A DNA stretch of 7,985 nucleotides from CAYMLQ01 sp964390795 (GTDB lineage Bacteria; Verrucomicrobiota; Kiritimatiellia; RFP12; UBA1067): NCBI GenBank assembly GCA_964390795.1, contig CAYMLQ010000286.1, positions 1 to 7,985 on the forward strand. Direction: 5' to 3'. The notes below the pieces were generated by a model. That model was given only the letters and a program-made list of their open reading frames with translations. It had not been told where the DNA came from and did no database searches. Positions 1 to 6,718 of this stretch are shown here, in pieces; positions within the stretch are counted from its first letter, which is position 1; each line of letters begins with the position of its first letter. A program made the position numbers and the translations under genes.

Positions 1-3000
1 CCGTGTAAAGCGCGCCTGTGACGCTGCCTCCGACTGCGCGGGGATCGATGCCGTTTGTGGTGAAGTAGACACTGCCGGAACCGTTGGGGTTGCTGATCGC
101 GATCTGCGCGTTCGGCGCGACCGTGCCGCCGTGCTGGCTGAACTCCGGCGCCAGCGTCGCGGGCCAGAGACCGTACTGGGAGAGCTGGCTGAAAAACTCG
201 ACGCGTCGCGTGTCCGCAACGATCCAACTGGTGTAGAAACTCTGATTCACCGTCTGCTTGAGGGCCTCCTGCATAATCGGGTTAATTCCGTCGCGCAGCA
301 TGAAATAGATGGGCTCCATGCTCTCGCGCGTCAGACAGCCGCCGTGGAACAAGTGCTTTTGTGTGCGGTCGGCGAAACGCAGCCGGAACTCGGGAGATGA
401 CCTCAGCCGCGTATAAAAGGTACGAACGTCTTTCGGCGCGTTGCTGGCGATCGCGGCAGCGTCACCGATGTCGATCCTGGACGTGCCAGCGTCGCTACCA
501 ACCCCGTCGCCGTTCACGTCTCCTATGAAACTGTCAAACGTGGAGGGGTTCCAACCTGTCGATCCGAAGCCCCCCTCCGCGTCCCACATGTAGAACCGCC
601 ACCGGCCCTGCGTGCTGCGCTCGCGCGCGGCCACCCAGTTGTTGTGGGGCCAGTCCCACATGGCCGCGTATGCGTTCACCATCACATAATCAGCGATGTT
701 TTCGGCATCCACATACTCCTGGGCCTTCACATAGTTCGCGGCGCTCGTGAGATCGTTGGTGCGCAGGAAGGCGAACGTGTTGTTCCAGTGGAGCGGGTCC
801 CCGCTCGCGAACTCTCCGACCTGCACCACATCCCAGAGGGCTGGACTGTTGTAGTGCTGCTGCATGAAGGCCTCGCGCAGGTGCTCGCAGAAATTGTAGT
901 AACCCTTCCAGATCCCGTTCATAAAGATCGAGACAAAGGTGCCGCGCGAGCCCTCCTGACCGGTGCCGATGTAGATGCGCCGCATCAACTCATCCTTGAT
1001 AAACGGGTTCGACACGTCGTTTTTGCCGGCCCGCAGCCGCATGTTCTCGAATTTCGTGACACGGCTTTCGGGGAAGAAGGGGTAGTCCTGCAACGATTCG
1101 CCCAACTCGCCCCTGAAAAAGAAATTGAACGATGGCTTCTCATAAAACGACGTGATACTGAACGTCGCGGAGGGCATGAGCGTGAGCCTGTAGCGCGGCC
1201 TGGCGTGCGGGCTTCCGGAGATTCGAAGGCCGGCCTCCGTGCGCAGCGGCACGCCGCTTGTGGGATAGTACTCGAAGCCCATCGCCCGCTCGGCGGATCG
1301 CCCTTTCTGCATCGGCATATTAAAGGCCGACATATCGCCAAGGTTGTTCCACTGGTCACTGACGAAAGCCCCCCCTTTGATCGCCATGACGCCCTCTCCG
1401 TTCGCGGGCCCGCCGCTGGCGTTCGGCCCGTACAGGCCGAGCGCCAGGTCCGCCGTGAAACAGAGCGCGGAAAGCGACCTGCGCGCGGCGGATTGGCCAA
1501 CCAGATAGTTGTGCGTGCAAACCGAAGAGGGGACTTCGCCGGCCTTGAAACTGCGCGCCTGCAGCGCCGTGTTCGTCGTGATCGCGAGCGGCCCTGCATA
1601 GAGAGTGCTTGCCGAGGTCGGTTCGCTTCCGTCGACCGTATAGCGGATGACCGCCTCGGGGTCTGGCGCAGCCATCTGCAGCGAGAAACTCGCCGGATGG
1701 AAACCGCCTAAATGGCTGAACTCCGGCGGCGCCGTCATCACCGTCAAATACGGCCCCTGATTGGCCGCACCCGGCGTCGCGGTTCCGGAAAACACATATT
1801 GCCCGTCCCCGGTTCGGGCGTAGGTGTGGAAGTAGCTCTGCGGCGGCAGGGACGGGGCGATCTCGCTGGCGATCAGCCCGGCCGCGTCGACCAGCCCCAG
1901 GTACTCGCCCTCCGAGCCGAGCTTGAAATTGGTGTGCAGGTAGGTTGCGCCGCTGAGCGGGCCCACGTCGAACCCGGTTGCCATGACGATCAGGTAGCCG
2001 CCCGCCGCGATGCTGCTACCCGCGGGGAAGTACCACTTGCGGGGCTTGCCGTCGTCGTCGGTCAGAGACCACCCCGTGAGATTAACCGCCTCGCCGCCCG
2101 CATTGTAAAGCTCGATCCAGTCACTCTCGGAGTCGGGCGTGTCCTCATCATAGTCCACGTCCTCCCCTTCCTCCTCGCCCGTTCCGGCCTCCTGCGGCTC
2201 GCGCGTGCCGACGAAGTAACGTCCCGTGTCGGTAGGTCGCGCCAGCGTGCGACCGCCCGCGCCCGTGGTCGAGAGGGTCACGCGTCCGATCAGGTCGGAG
2301 CTGTTGAGCGGGGTGTTGTGCGTCTGGACGCCGAGCACGTTGTCGCCTCCGGCCAGCAGCGTGTTGGCGGGCCCGAGAAAAATCGTTTCGCCCACACCGT
2401 CGGCAGTGTGACCGATGGTCGCCAGCGTATTGTGAGGCGTGACCGTGTTCTCCGTCCCGACGTTGCGGCGCGCCACCTCGCGGCCGTTGAGGTAGACGAT
2501 AATGCCGTCGTCATAGTCGATCACGAGCTGCAGCGGCTCTGACGCGGACGCCTCGGTCGGCGTGGCCAAAAAGAGCGTGCGGCTGTAGAGCGAGGCCGCG
2601 ATGTTGTACATCTGGGCGCTCAGGTTGACGCCCAGGAGATAGGAGGGGGGCACCTTGGTGTCATAGCCAAACGGTCCGTTTCCTTCGGCCCAGGAGGAGT
2701 CGTTGAACCCAAGCGCGGCCCACGTCACGGTCTGCGGCAGTCCGTTGATGAGGCCGTAGTCGACCAGCCCACCCGAGGGCTCAGACACCCCCGCGAAATA
2801 CTTCCATGCGGCGTTGTTCGTGACCAGCGACACCGGCGCAGGTCCGCCGATGCGCAAGTCGGCCATGGACAGGAAGTCGCCGCTTGTGGTCGCCTTGTTG
2901 TGCGTCTGAATACACAGCGTGTTGGTGCCCGTCCACAAGCGGTTGTTGACCATGCCGAGGTCGATCGTGATGGCCGCCGCGCTCGGCACGTTGGTGTTGA

Positions 3001-3553
3001 AGGCCGTCTGGTCGCGGTAGGCGAACATGCCGGGGTTACCCATGTTGCGGCGGGCCACCTCGACGCCGTTGACGAACGCGATGAACCCGTCGTTGAAGCG
3101 CGTCACGAGCTGAAGCTGGTTGGTCGAGGCGGCCAGGCCCGACGTTACGTTGAACGCCTTGCGCACGTAGAGCGAGGCCAGTTTGTTCTGCATGGTTGAG
3201 GAGGTGTTCTTGCCCAGCGTGACGCCGGTGAACGTGCCGAAACCGAAGGGTCCGTTTGCCGTGCCCCACAGGGCGTCGTCATAGCCGGGCATGATCCATG
3301 GCGTGGTGATGCCGAGTCGCGGATAGCCCGGCGAGGTGCGCTGCAAGAGCCGGTCAGAGTTGGCGGCCACGACCTCGTTGATCACGACCTGGCCACTCAC
3401 GGAGACGCACCCCAGCACGAGAGCAAACAGCCATGCCGCTGTCCGCACCTGAGCCTGAAGCGCAGAAAATAGATCCCAACAACCTGCGCCGAGGCACCGC
3501 CTCCCGCCGAAGTATCTCCGGCGACCACCGTATTTTAACGCTTGCGCACTCAT
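1..3553 (-). CDS. Large secreted lamin-tail / CotH-kinase-like multidomain protein (C-terminus beyond window)
   Basis: An uninterrupted minus-strand frame of 1184 codons enters from the left edge, so the C-terminus is missing. The ATG has AGG seven bases upstream (GAGGTAGG at 3561-3568). Residues 1-55 look like a signal peptide with an unusually long basic n-region and a hydrophobic core AAWLFALVLG (39-48). Next come VVINEVVAAN (56-65), typical of the first strand of a lamin-tail domain, and two related beta-rich domains (94-236 and 280-428). A Glu/Asp-rich linker leads to the lamin-tail core DWIELYN (478-484) with GWSLTDDDG. A chitobiase-C-type module (about 610-685, YTVDGSEPTSAS) precedes a CotH-kinase-like domain (about 690-1125) with GIWKGYYNFCEH and MWDAEGGFG. 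A second chitobiase-type module (FTTNGIDP) begins at about 1128. These families occur together in exported PVC-group proteins whose substrate is unknown. A cell-surface or extracellular role is inferred. The domain calls are by eye and the exact boundaries are soft. Confidence 0.85.
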   Translation of the reverse strand, partial: MSAQALKYGGRRRYFGGRRCLGAGCWDLFSALQAQVRTAAWLFALVLGCVSVSGQVVINEVVAANSDRLLQRTSPGYPRLGITTPWIMPGYDDALWGTANGPFGFGTFTGVTLGKNTSSTMQNKLASLYVRKAFNVTSGLAASTNQLQLVTRFNDGFIAFVNGVEVARRNMGNPGMFAYRDQTAFNTNVPSAAAITIDLGMVNNRLWTGTNTLCIQTHNKATTSGDFLSMADLRIGGPAPVSLVTNNAAWKYFAGVSEPSGGLVDYGLINGLPQTVTWAALGFNDSSWAEGNGPFGYDTKVPPSYLLGVNLSAQMYNIAASLYSRTLFLATPTEASASEPLQLVIDYDDGIIVYLNGREVARRNVGTENTVTPHNTLATIGHTADGVGETIFLGPANTLLAGGDNVLGVQTHNTPLNSSDLIGRVTLSTTGAGGRTLARPTDTGRYFVGTREPQEAGTGEEEGEDVDYDEDTPDSESDWIELYNAGGEAVNLTGWSLTDDDGKPRKWYFPAGSSIAAGGYLIVMATGFDVGPLSGATYLHTNFKLGSEGEYLGLVDAAGLIASEIAPSLPPQSYFHTYARTGDGQYVFSGTATPGAANQGPYLTVMTAPPEFSHLGGFHPASFSLQMAAPDPEAVIRYTVDGSEPTSASTLYAGPLAITTNTALQARSFKAGEVPSSVCTHNYLVGQSAARRSLSALCFTADLALGLYGPNASGGPANGEGVMAIKGGAFVSDQWNNLGDMSAFNMPMQKGRSAERAMGFEYYPTSGVPLRTEAGLRISGSPHARPRYRLTLMPSATFSITSFYEKPSFNFFFRGELGESLQDYPFFPESRVTKFENMRLRAGKNDVSNPFIKDELMRRIYIGTGQEGSRGTFVSIFMNGIWKGYYNFCEHLREAFMQQHYNSPALWDVVQVGEFASGDPLHWNNTFAFLRTNDLTSAANYVKAQEYVDAENIADYVMVNAYAAMWDWPHNNWVAARERSTQGRWRFYMWDAEGGFGSTGWNPSTFDSFIGDVNGDGVGSDAGTSRIDIGDAAAIASNAPKDVRTFYTRLRSSPEFRLRFADRTQKHLFHGGCLTRESMEPIYFMLRDGINPIMQEALKQTVNQSFYTSWIVADTRRVEFFSQLSQYGLWPATLAPEFSQHGGTVAPNAQIAISNPNGSGSVYFTTNGIDPRAVGGSVTGALYT
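2270..3274 (-). repeat. Internal tandem duplication of a beta-rich domain in the lamin-tail/CotH protein
   Basis: The two copies are residues 94-236 (bases 2846-3274) and 280-428 (bases 2270-2716). Shared blocks in the same order are NGPFGF / NGPFGY, ASLYVR / ASLYSR, LQLV / LQLV, FVNGVEVARRN / YLNGREVARRN, and LCIQTHN / VLGVQTHN. The order and spacing fit a galactose-binding-like jelly-roll fold, often a carbohydrate-binding accessory domain, but the fold is inferred. The copies have diverged strongly, so the duplication is old rather than an assembly artefact. Confidence 0.75.
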
Positions 3554-3567
3554 GAGCAAACCTACCT

Positions 3568-3594
3568 CGGGGCCTGACACGTCAACCCGCCCCG
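3568..3594 (-). promoter_or_regulatory. GC-rich hairpin next to the ribosome-binding site of the lamin-tail gene
   Basis: A perfect 6-bp stem (CGGGGC at 3568-3573 and GCCCCG at 3589-3594) encloses a smaller dyad TGAC-AC-GTCA (3575-3584). In the minus-strand transcript the outer stem runs directly into the GAGGTAGG ribosome-binding region. It could therefore limit ribosome access. No T-run follows it, so it does not look like a rho-independent terminator. The structure is read directly from the sequence; the function is inferred. Confidence 0.35.
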
Positions 3595-3632
3595 TTTACC
3601 AACTCTGCCAATGACTATTTTACAAGTGTTAA

Positions 3633-3663
3633 ATTATACTCTGGAACCGGGGGACGAAGGCAA
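3633..3663 (-). promoter_or_regulatory. Possible sigma70-type promoter for the lamin-tail gene
   Basis: On the minus strand there is a perfect -10 TATAAT (3638-3633), overlapping the TAA stop of the GTPase gene. A -35-like TTGCCT (3663-3658) lies 19 bases upstream, which is longer than the ideal 17. Initiation would fall near 3626 and give a leader of about 70 bases. The -35 is mediocre and lies inside coding sequence, so the call is tentative. No clear terminator separates the GTPase gene from the lamin-tail gene, so read-through is also possible. Confidence 0.3.
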
Positions 3664-4584
3664 GTCCTTTGTGAGTCGGGCCAAAATGCCGGAACCCAAC
3701 GTCGGATTCCAGATCGTCACCAAGGTGGAGGACGGCGCGGGCGGCGCGGCCTTGAGAGTCAGAGACCCCGCGCTCCAGTCGAGATACATCCAGCCTTCGG
3801 TTGTAAGAACAGTCCCCTTTGCACGATAGAAGCCCTCCTCCGCCTCCGCGAATGCGGAGCGAAGGCTCTGCAGATCCAGAGGCCTCTGAAACTGCAGCGT
3901 CTCCCGCTCGAACTGCGGATCTTTGCAGGCACCGAACGCGGCGTCCACTTCGGCCGCGCGGGCGGACATGCCGTCCGCCAGAATGATCGCGGGATCGACC
4001 GCGCCGCGCACACAGCGGATCACCGTCGCATGCGGGTTGATCGCCACGAGTTTCGTTCGCACCTTCTCAACCATCTCCGGCGTGTGCAGGTCTGTCTTGT
4101 TGAGCAGGATGAGATCAGCCGACTCGATCTGGCCGCGGATGTTCGGCAAGACCAGCAGCAGTTTCATCAGCGTGCCGGGATCGACCACCGCCGTAACCCC
4201 CGCCACATGGAAACGGGCGTCCAGGCCGCTCTCTGCGAGCAGCCGCCGCATCGAGCGAGGATCCGCCAGGCCGCTCGCCTCGATTACCACGCCCTCGGGC
4301 TGCATCACCACCCCGTCGCGCCCGGGCAGACCGTCAGACACCCGGCGCAGCACGCTGACGAACTCGGTGACCAGGCAGCGGCAGAAGATGCTGCCGCCTG
4401 CGACCGCAAGCGCCGTTCCGCCCTCGCGCTCGATCAGCCCCGCATCCACATCCACGGCGGAGAACTCGTTGACCACATAGACCAGACGCCGCTCGCGCGT
4501 GGCATGCACCAGCCTGCACAGCAACGTGGTTTTGCCAGCCCCCAAAAAGCCGACCACCAGCCAGATGGGACACGTTTCAGGCAT
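3634..4584 (-). CDS. CobW-like G3E-family GTPase, third gene of the corrinoid operon
   Basis: A 316-residue P-loop GTPase of the G3E/COG0523 group, whose members use GTP to insert or deliver metals or cofactors. Visible motifs are Walker A GFLGAGKTT (12-20), the G3E signature NEFSAVDVD (39-47), EASGLADP (102-109) and the guanine-specificity motif NKTD (162-165). A short C-terminal CobW_C-like part ends near 316. The usual Cys-x-Cys-Cys metal motif reads GGSIFCRC (63-70), leaving only Cys68 and Cys70. The ATG at 4584 was chosen because the family N-terminus starts just before Walker A and GAAGG lies 7 bases upstream; the frame is open further upstream, but that part overlaps the preceding gene. 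It begins 2 bases after the methyltransferase stop, so translation is probably coupled. The likely role, inferred from position, is metal or cofactor delivery to the corrinoid protein or the methyltransferase. The family call is firm; the client is unknown. Confidence 0.88.
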   Translation of the reverse strand: MPETCPIWLVVGFLGAGKTTLLCRLVHATRERRLVYVVNEFSAVDVDAGLIEREGGTALAVAGGSIFCRCLVTEFVSVLRRVSDGLPGRDGVVMQPEGVVIEASGLADPRSMRRLLAESGLDARFHVAGVTAVVDPGTLMKLLLVLPNIRGQIESADLILLNKTDLHTPEMVEKVRTKLVAINPHATVIRCVRGAVDPAIILADGMSARAAEVDAAFGACKDPQFERETLQFQRPLDLQSLRSAFAEAEEGFYRAKGTVLTTEGWMYLDWSAGSLTLKAAPPAPSSTLVTIWNPTLGSGILARLTKDLPSSPGSRV

Positions 4585-4586
4585 GG

Positions 4587-5954
4587 CTATGCCTTCGCAG
4601 AAACGGCTTGCCCGATCCGCGCGACCAGCGTCCGCAGATCGGGGATGAGCGACACGAAAGCGACCGAGCCGTCGATGCAGATGGTCGGGATGTTCTTCAC
4701 ACCCAGTTTCTGCATCGCGGCGATACCTTCGCGCGAGGAAATCCTGTGCTCCTTCACCACCACCGGCGTGCCAATAGTGGCCACTGCGCGGTGAACCGCG
4801 TCCATCATGTACTGGCAGGGCGCGCAGGAGGCCGAGTCGAGCGTGACCACGTCGATCACGACGTGCGGCAGCGCCCGGTAGTCGATCGGCAAGTCGCACG
4901 CGGCGGCGCTGAGTTCCTTGGCGATGATCGTGCGCTTGCAGATCTCGCGCTTGTAACTGTCATGCACCATCTCGGCAACCGCGACCAGGTTCAGGGGCGG
5001 CACCGAGAATGGCAGATCGCACCCAGGCGCCAGAATGAACCCCGCCCCGCCCGCCACGTCGATGCAACGGATGGCGTCGAGCCGGCTGTCGTCCTCGTCG
5101 CCGAACAGCAAAACAGACGTCAGCTTCAGGTTGCCGCCGAAACTCTTGCCCGTTGTGCGCGACGTGTCGCGCAACAGCCCGAGCGGAATGTTCTCGTCGA
5201 TCGACAGGTTGTCGCAGGAGGTCTTTGACATTTCGGCCAAGTTGCGCGACGCGTCGCCGCAAACGAAGAGCGACGAGAACCGTCCGCCTTCGCGCACGGT
5301 ATCGAAGATCTGGTTCACATACGGCGCAACGAAATCGGTGAAGTGCGCGGGAGAGATCTGGCTGGTCATCGGATCCACCACGGCGATCACATCCGCTCCC
5401 GCCTCGATGTACGCCTGCGCCATCTTGGTGCCGATGGCGGCGCAATAACTGACCACCGCCTTCACGTAGTCCGGATGGTCGTACATCTGCATGAACAGGT
5501 CGTTGCCCATCAGATGCATCGCCAGCGTGAAGGGACCGCACACCAGTCCGTAAAGGCCCACGCGCTCGCCAACCCGCTCCTTCATGCGGCGCGTGACTTC
5601 AAAGGCGACCGGCAATCGCCCCGCGCCCAGGTCGAAGGGCGGCAACTGCGCCAGCGAACGACCGCCTTCCAGCGGATGGCTCTTCACCGAGGGCGGCGTC
5701 TCAGCGGCCCAAGCAAGTTCACAGCCCATGGCCTCGGCCTCGAGCTGTAGGTCAAAGAGCATCGGTATTCCGTCGGGCGCGTAACGCTCAACAGCCTCGG
5801 ACAACCCCTTCACAATCAGGTCAGCCGAGCGCAGATACTCGGATGCTTTGACGCCGCTCAGATGCGCGCCGTGTACGCCCACAAAAGGCACCCACGCCGG
5901 GCGAGGCGTCAGTTCGTTACGCAGTGCCTTGAACAGAATCTCTTTGCCGGTCAT
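4587..5954 (-). CDS. MtaA/UroD-type corrinoid methyltransferase fused to a C-terminal thioredoxin-like domain
   Basis: The URO-D-type barrel (about 1-345) belongs to the family that includes MtaA, MtbA and CmuA, zinc enzymes that move methyl groups between corrinoid proteins and thiols. This is cytoplasmic one-carbon metabolism. Numbered from the upstream ATG at 5960 (457 residues), it shows VCGPFTLAMHLMG (140-152), FVCGDASRN (232-240) and APGCDLPFS (311-319). Cys234 and Cys314 match the two zinc cysteines of the His-x-Cys...Cys motif, but the His position is Phe232. Residues about 365-455 form a thioredoxin-like domain with Cys379-Ala-Pro-Cys382 and a cis-Pro candidate in NIPT (P425). The start at 5954 (455 residues) is preferred: AAAAGG sits 6 bases upstream of it but abuts the ATG at 5960. 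The gene follows the corrinoid gene by about 10 bases and precedes the GTPase by 2. The acceptor and substrate cannot be told. True uroporphyrinogen decarboxylase is unlikely, given the fusion, the cysteines and the neighbours. Confidence 0.9.
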   Translation of the reverse strand: MTGKEILFKALRNELTPRPAWVPFVGVHGAHLSGVKASEYLRSADLIVKGLSEAVERYAPDGIPMLFDLQLEAEAMGCELAWAAETPPSVKSHPLEGGRSLAQLPPFDLGAGRLPVAFEVTRRMKERVGERVGLYGLVCGPFTLAMHLMGNDLFMQMYDHPDYVKAVVSYCAAIGTKMAQAYIEAGADVIAVVDPMTSQISPAHFTDFVAPYVNQIFDTVREGGRFSSLFVCGDASRNLAEMSKTSCDNLSIDENIPLGLLRDTSRTTGKSFGGNLKLTSVLLFGDEDDSRLDAIRCIDVAGGAGFILAPGCDLPFSVPPLNLVAVAEMVHDSYKREICKRTIIAKELSAAACDLPIDYRALPHVVIDVVTLDSASCAPCQYMMDAVHRAVATIGTPVVVKEHRISSREGIAAMQKLGVKNIPTICIDGSVAFVSLIPDLRTLVARIGQAVSAKA

Positions 5955-5964
5955 GGACATCCTT

Positions 5965-6591
5965 TTAGGCGATCAGCCGCCTGGCCAGTTCCGCAGCCGA
6001 CGCCGCATCCGGCGAGTAACCATCCGCGCCGATCGCGTCGCAGTAGGCCTGCGTCACCGGCGCTCCGCCGATGATCACCTTGGCGGGTACGCCCGCCGCC
6101 CGGATCGCGTCGACCGCGCCCTTCATGCTGGGCATCGTGGTCGTCAGCAGCGCCGACAAGCCGACGATCTTCGCGTTGTGCTCCTGCGCCAGCGCCACGA
6201 ATTTCTCCGGGGTCACGTCGACGCCCGCGTCGACCACCGCGAAACCCGCGCCCTCGAGCATCATGATCACCAGATTCTTGCCGATGTCGTGGAGGTCGCC
6301 CTTGACCGTGCCCATGACCGCCGTCGCGACCGCCTGCACACCCGCCTTGATCAGATGCGGCTTGAGCAGCTCCGTACCCGCTTTCATCGCGCGTGCGGCC
6401 ACCAGCACCTCGGGCACAAACACCTCGTTCCGCTTAAAGCGCTGCCCCACCTCGTTCATCGCATCGAGAAGCCCGCTGTTCAAGATTTCCTGAGCCGCCG
6501 CTCCCTCAGCCAACGCAGCCTCCACCAGCCTGCGGACATCCACAACCTTGCCGCTCTTCATCGCCGCCTTCAAAACGTCATAGTCAGGCAT
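5965..6591 (-). CDS. Corrinoid (B12-binding) methyl-carrier protein, MtaC/MtbC type
   Basis: A 208-residue protein of the usual length for this family, which carries a methyl group on the cobalt of a bound corrinoid between two methyltransferases. Residues about 1-85 form the helical cap (B12-binding-2) and 88-208 the Rossmann-like B12 domain. The cobalt-ligand motif is GDLHDIGKN (98-106), with His101 as the lower axial ligand. The other corrinoid-contact motifs are GLSALLTTTM (144-153) and GGAP (175-178). The ATG at 6591 has AAAGGA about 7-8 bases upstream. The frame stays open to 6702, but that extension does not resemble the family and overlaps the promoter region. It is the first gene of the operon, and its TAA overlaps the ribosome-binding site of the methyltransferase gene. 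The role is well supported; the methyl donor is unknown. Confidence 0.93.
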   Translation of the reverse strand: MPDYDVLKAAMKSGKVVDVRRLVEAALAEGAAAQEILNSGLLDAMNEVGQRFKRNEVFVPEVLVAARAMKAGTELLKPHLIKAGVQAVATAVMGTVKGDLHDIGKNLVIMMLEGAGFAVVDAGVDVTPEKFVALAQEHNAKIVGLSALLTTTMPSMKGAVDAIRAAGVPAKVIIGGAPVTQAYCDAIGADGYSPDAASAAELARRLIA

Positions 6592-6639
6592 GACTCGTTC
6601 CTTTCGTAATGCGCCAAATTTAACACGTAAGTCGATCTC

Positions 6640-6668
6640 ATGATACGCGCTCACCGACACAAAATCCA
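6640..6668 (-). promoter_or_regulatory. Candidate promoter of the corrinoid operon (weak -35)
   Basis: The minus strand reads TGGATT (6668-6663), a 17-base spacer, then TATCAT (6645-6640). The -10 matches the sigma70 consensus at five of six bases and the -35 at only three. Initiation near 6634 would leave a leader of about 42 bases before the ATG at 6591. A good -10 with a poor -35 is common in activator-dependent promoters, which fits the adjacent AraC-family gene. It was found by eye and has not been tested. Confidence 0.4.
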
Positions 6669-6675
6669 GCGGATT
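6663..6675. promoter_or_regulatory. 13-bp dyad AATCC-AGC-GGATT, candidate operator
   Basis: A perfect 5-bp inverted repeat with a 3-base centre sits in the divergent intergenic region. It overlaps the candidate -35 of the corrinoid operon and is centred about 50 bp upstream of the predicted start of the AraC-family transcript. The position suits a site controlling both directions. AraC proteins more often bind direct half-sites, so ownership of the site is inferred only. Confidence 0.3.
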
Positions 6676-6684
6676 CGATTGTTC

Positions 6685-6712
6685 TTGCTTTTCCAATAAC
6701 ATGCCCTATATT
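6685..6712 (+). promoter_or_regulatory. Sigma70-type promoter of the AraC-family gene
   Basis: TTGCTT (6685-6690), a 16-base spacer and TATATT (6707-6712) form a good promoter. Initiation 7 bases after the -10 falls on A6719, the first base of an ATG in the regulator frame. The transcript would therefore be leaderless. Neither this ATG nor the one at 6701 has a Shine-Dalgarno sequence. Confidence 0.5.
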
Positions 6713-6718
6713 TGCCAC

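Noticed and set aside
644..2542. Long plus-strand ORFs (644-1711 and 1712-2542)
   Set aside because: They mirror codon for codon the uninterrupted minus-strand frame of the lamin-tail/CotH protein. Their translations are Arg/His/Val-rich and show no domain, whereas the minus frame shows several.
3568..3594. Rho-independent terminator of the corrinoid operon
   Set aside because: The stem is GC-rich, but in the minus direction it is followed by AGGTAGG rather than a T-run, and it abuts the ribosome-binding site of the next gene.
4585..4899. 105-codon N-terminal extension of the G3E GTPase frame
   Set aside because: It overlaps the conserved thioredoxin-like end of the upstream gene, has no family similarity, and the ATG at 4584 has a ribosome-binding site just before Walker A.
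4587..5960. Haem-pathway uroporphyrinogen decarboxylase (hemE)
   Set aside because: The cysteine zinc-motif remnants, the thioredoxin fusion and the corrinoid-protein neighbour point to a methyltransferase of the MtaA/CmuA branch.
6592..6702. 37-codon N-terminal extension of the corrinoid protein frame
   Set aside because: The family starts near MPDYDVLKAAM. The extension covers the candidate promoter and dyad, and the ATG at 6591 has a good Shine-Dalgarno.
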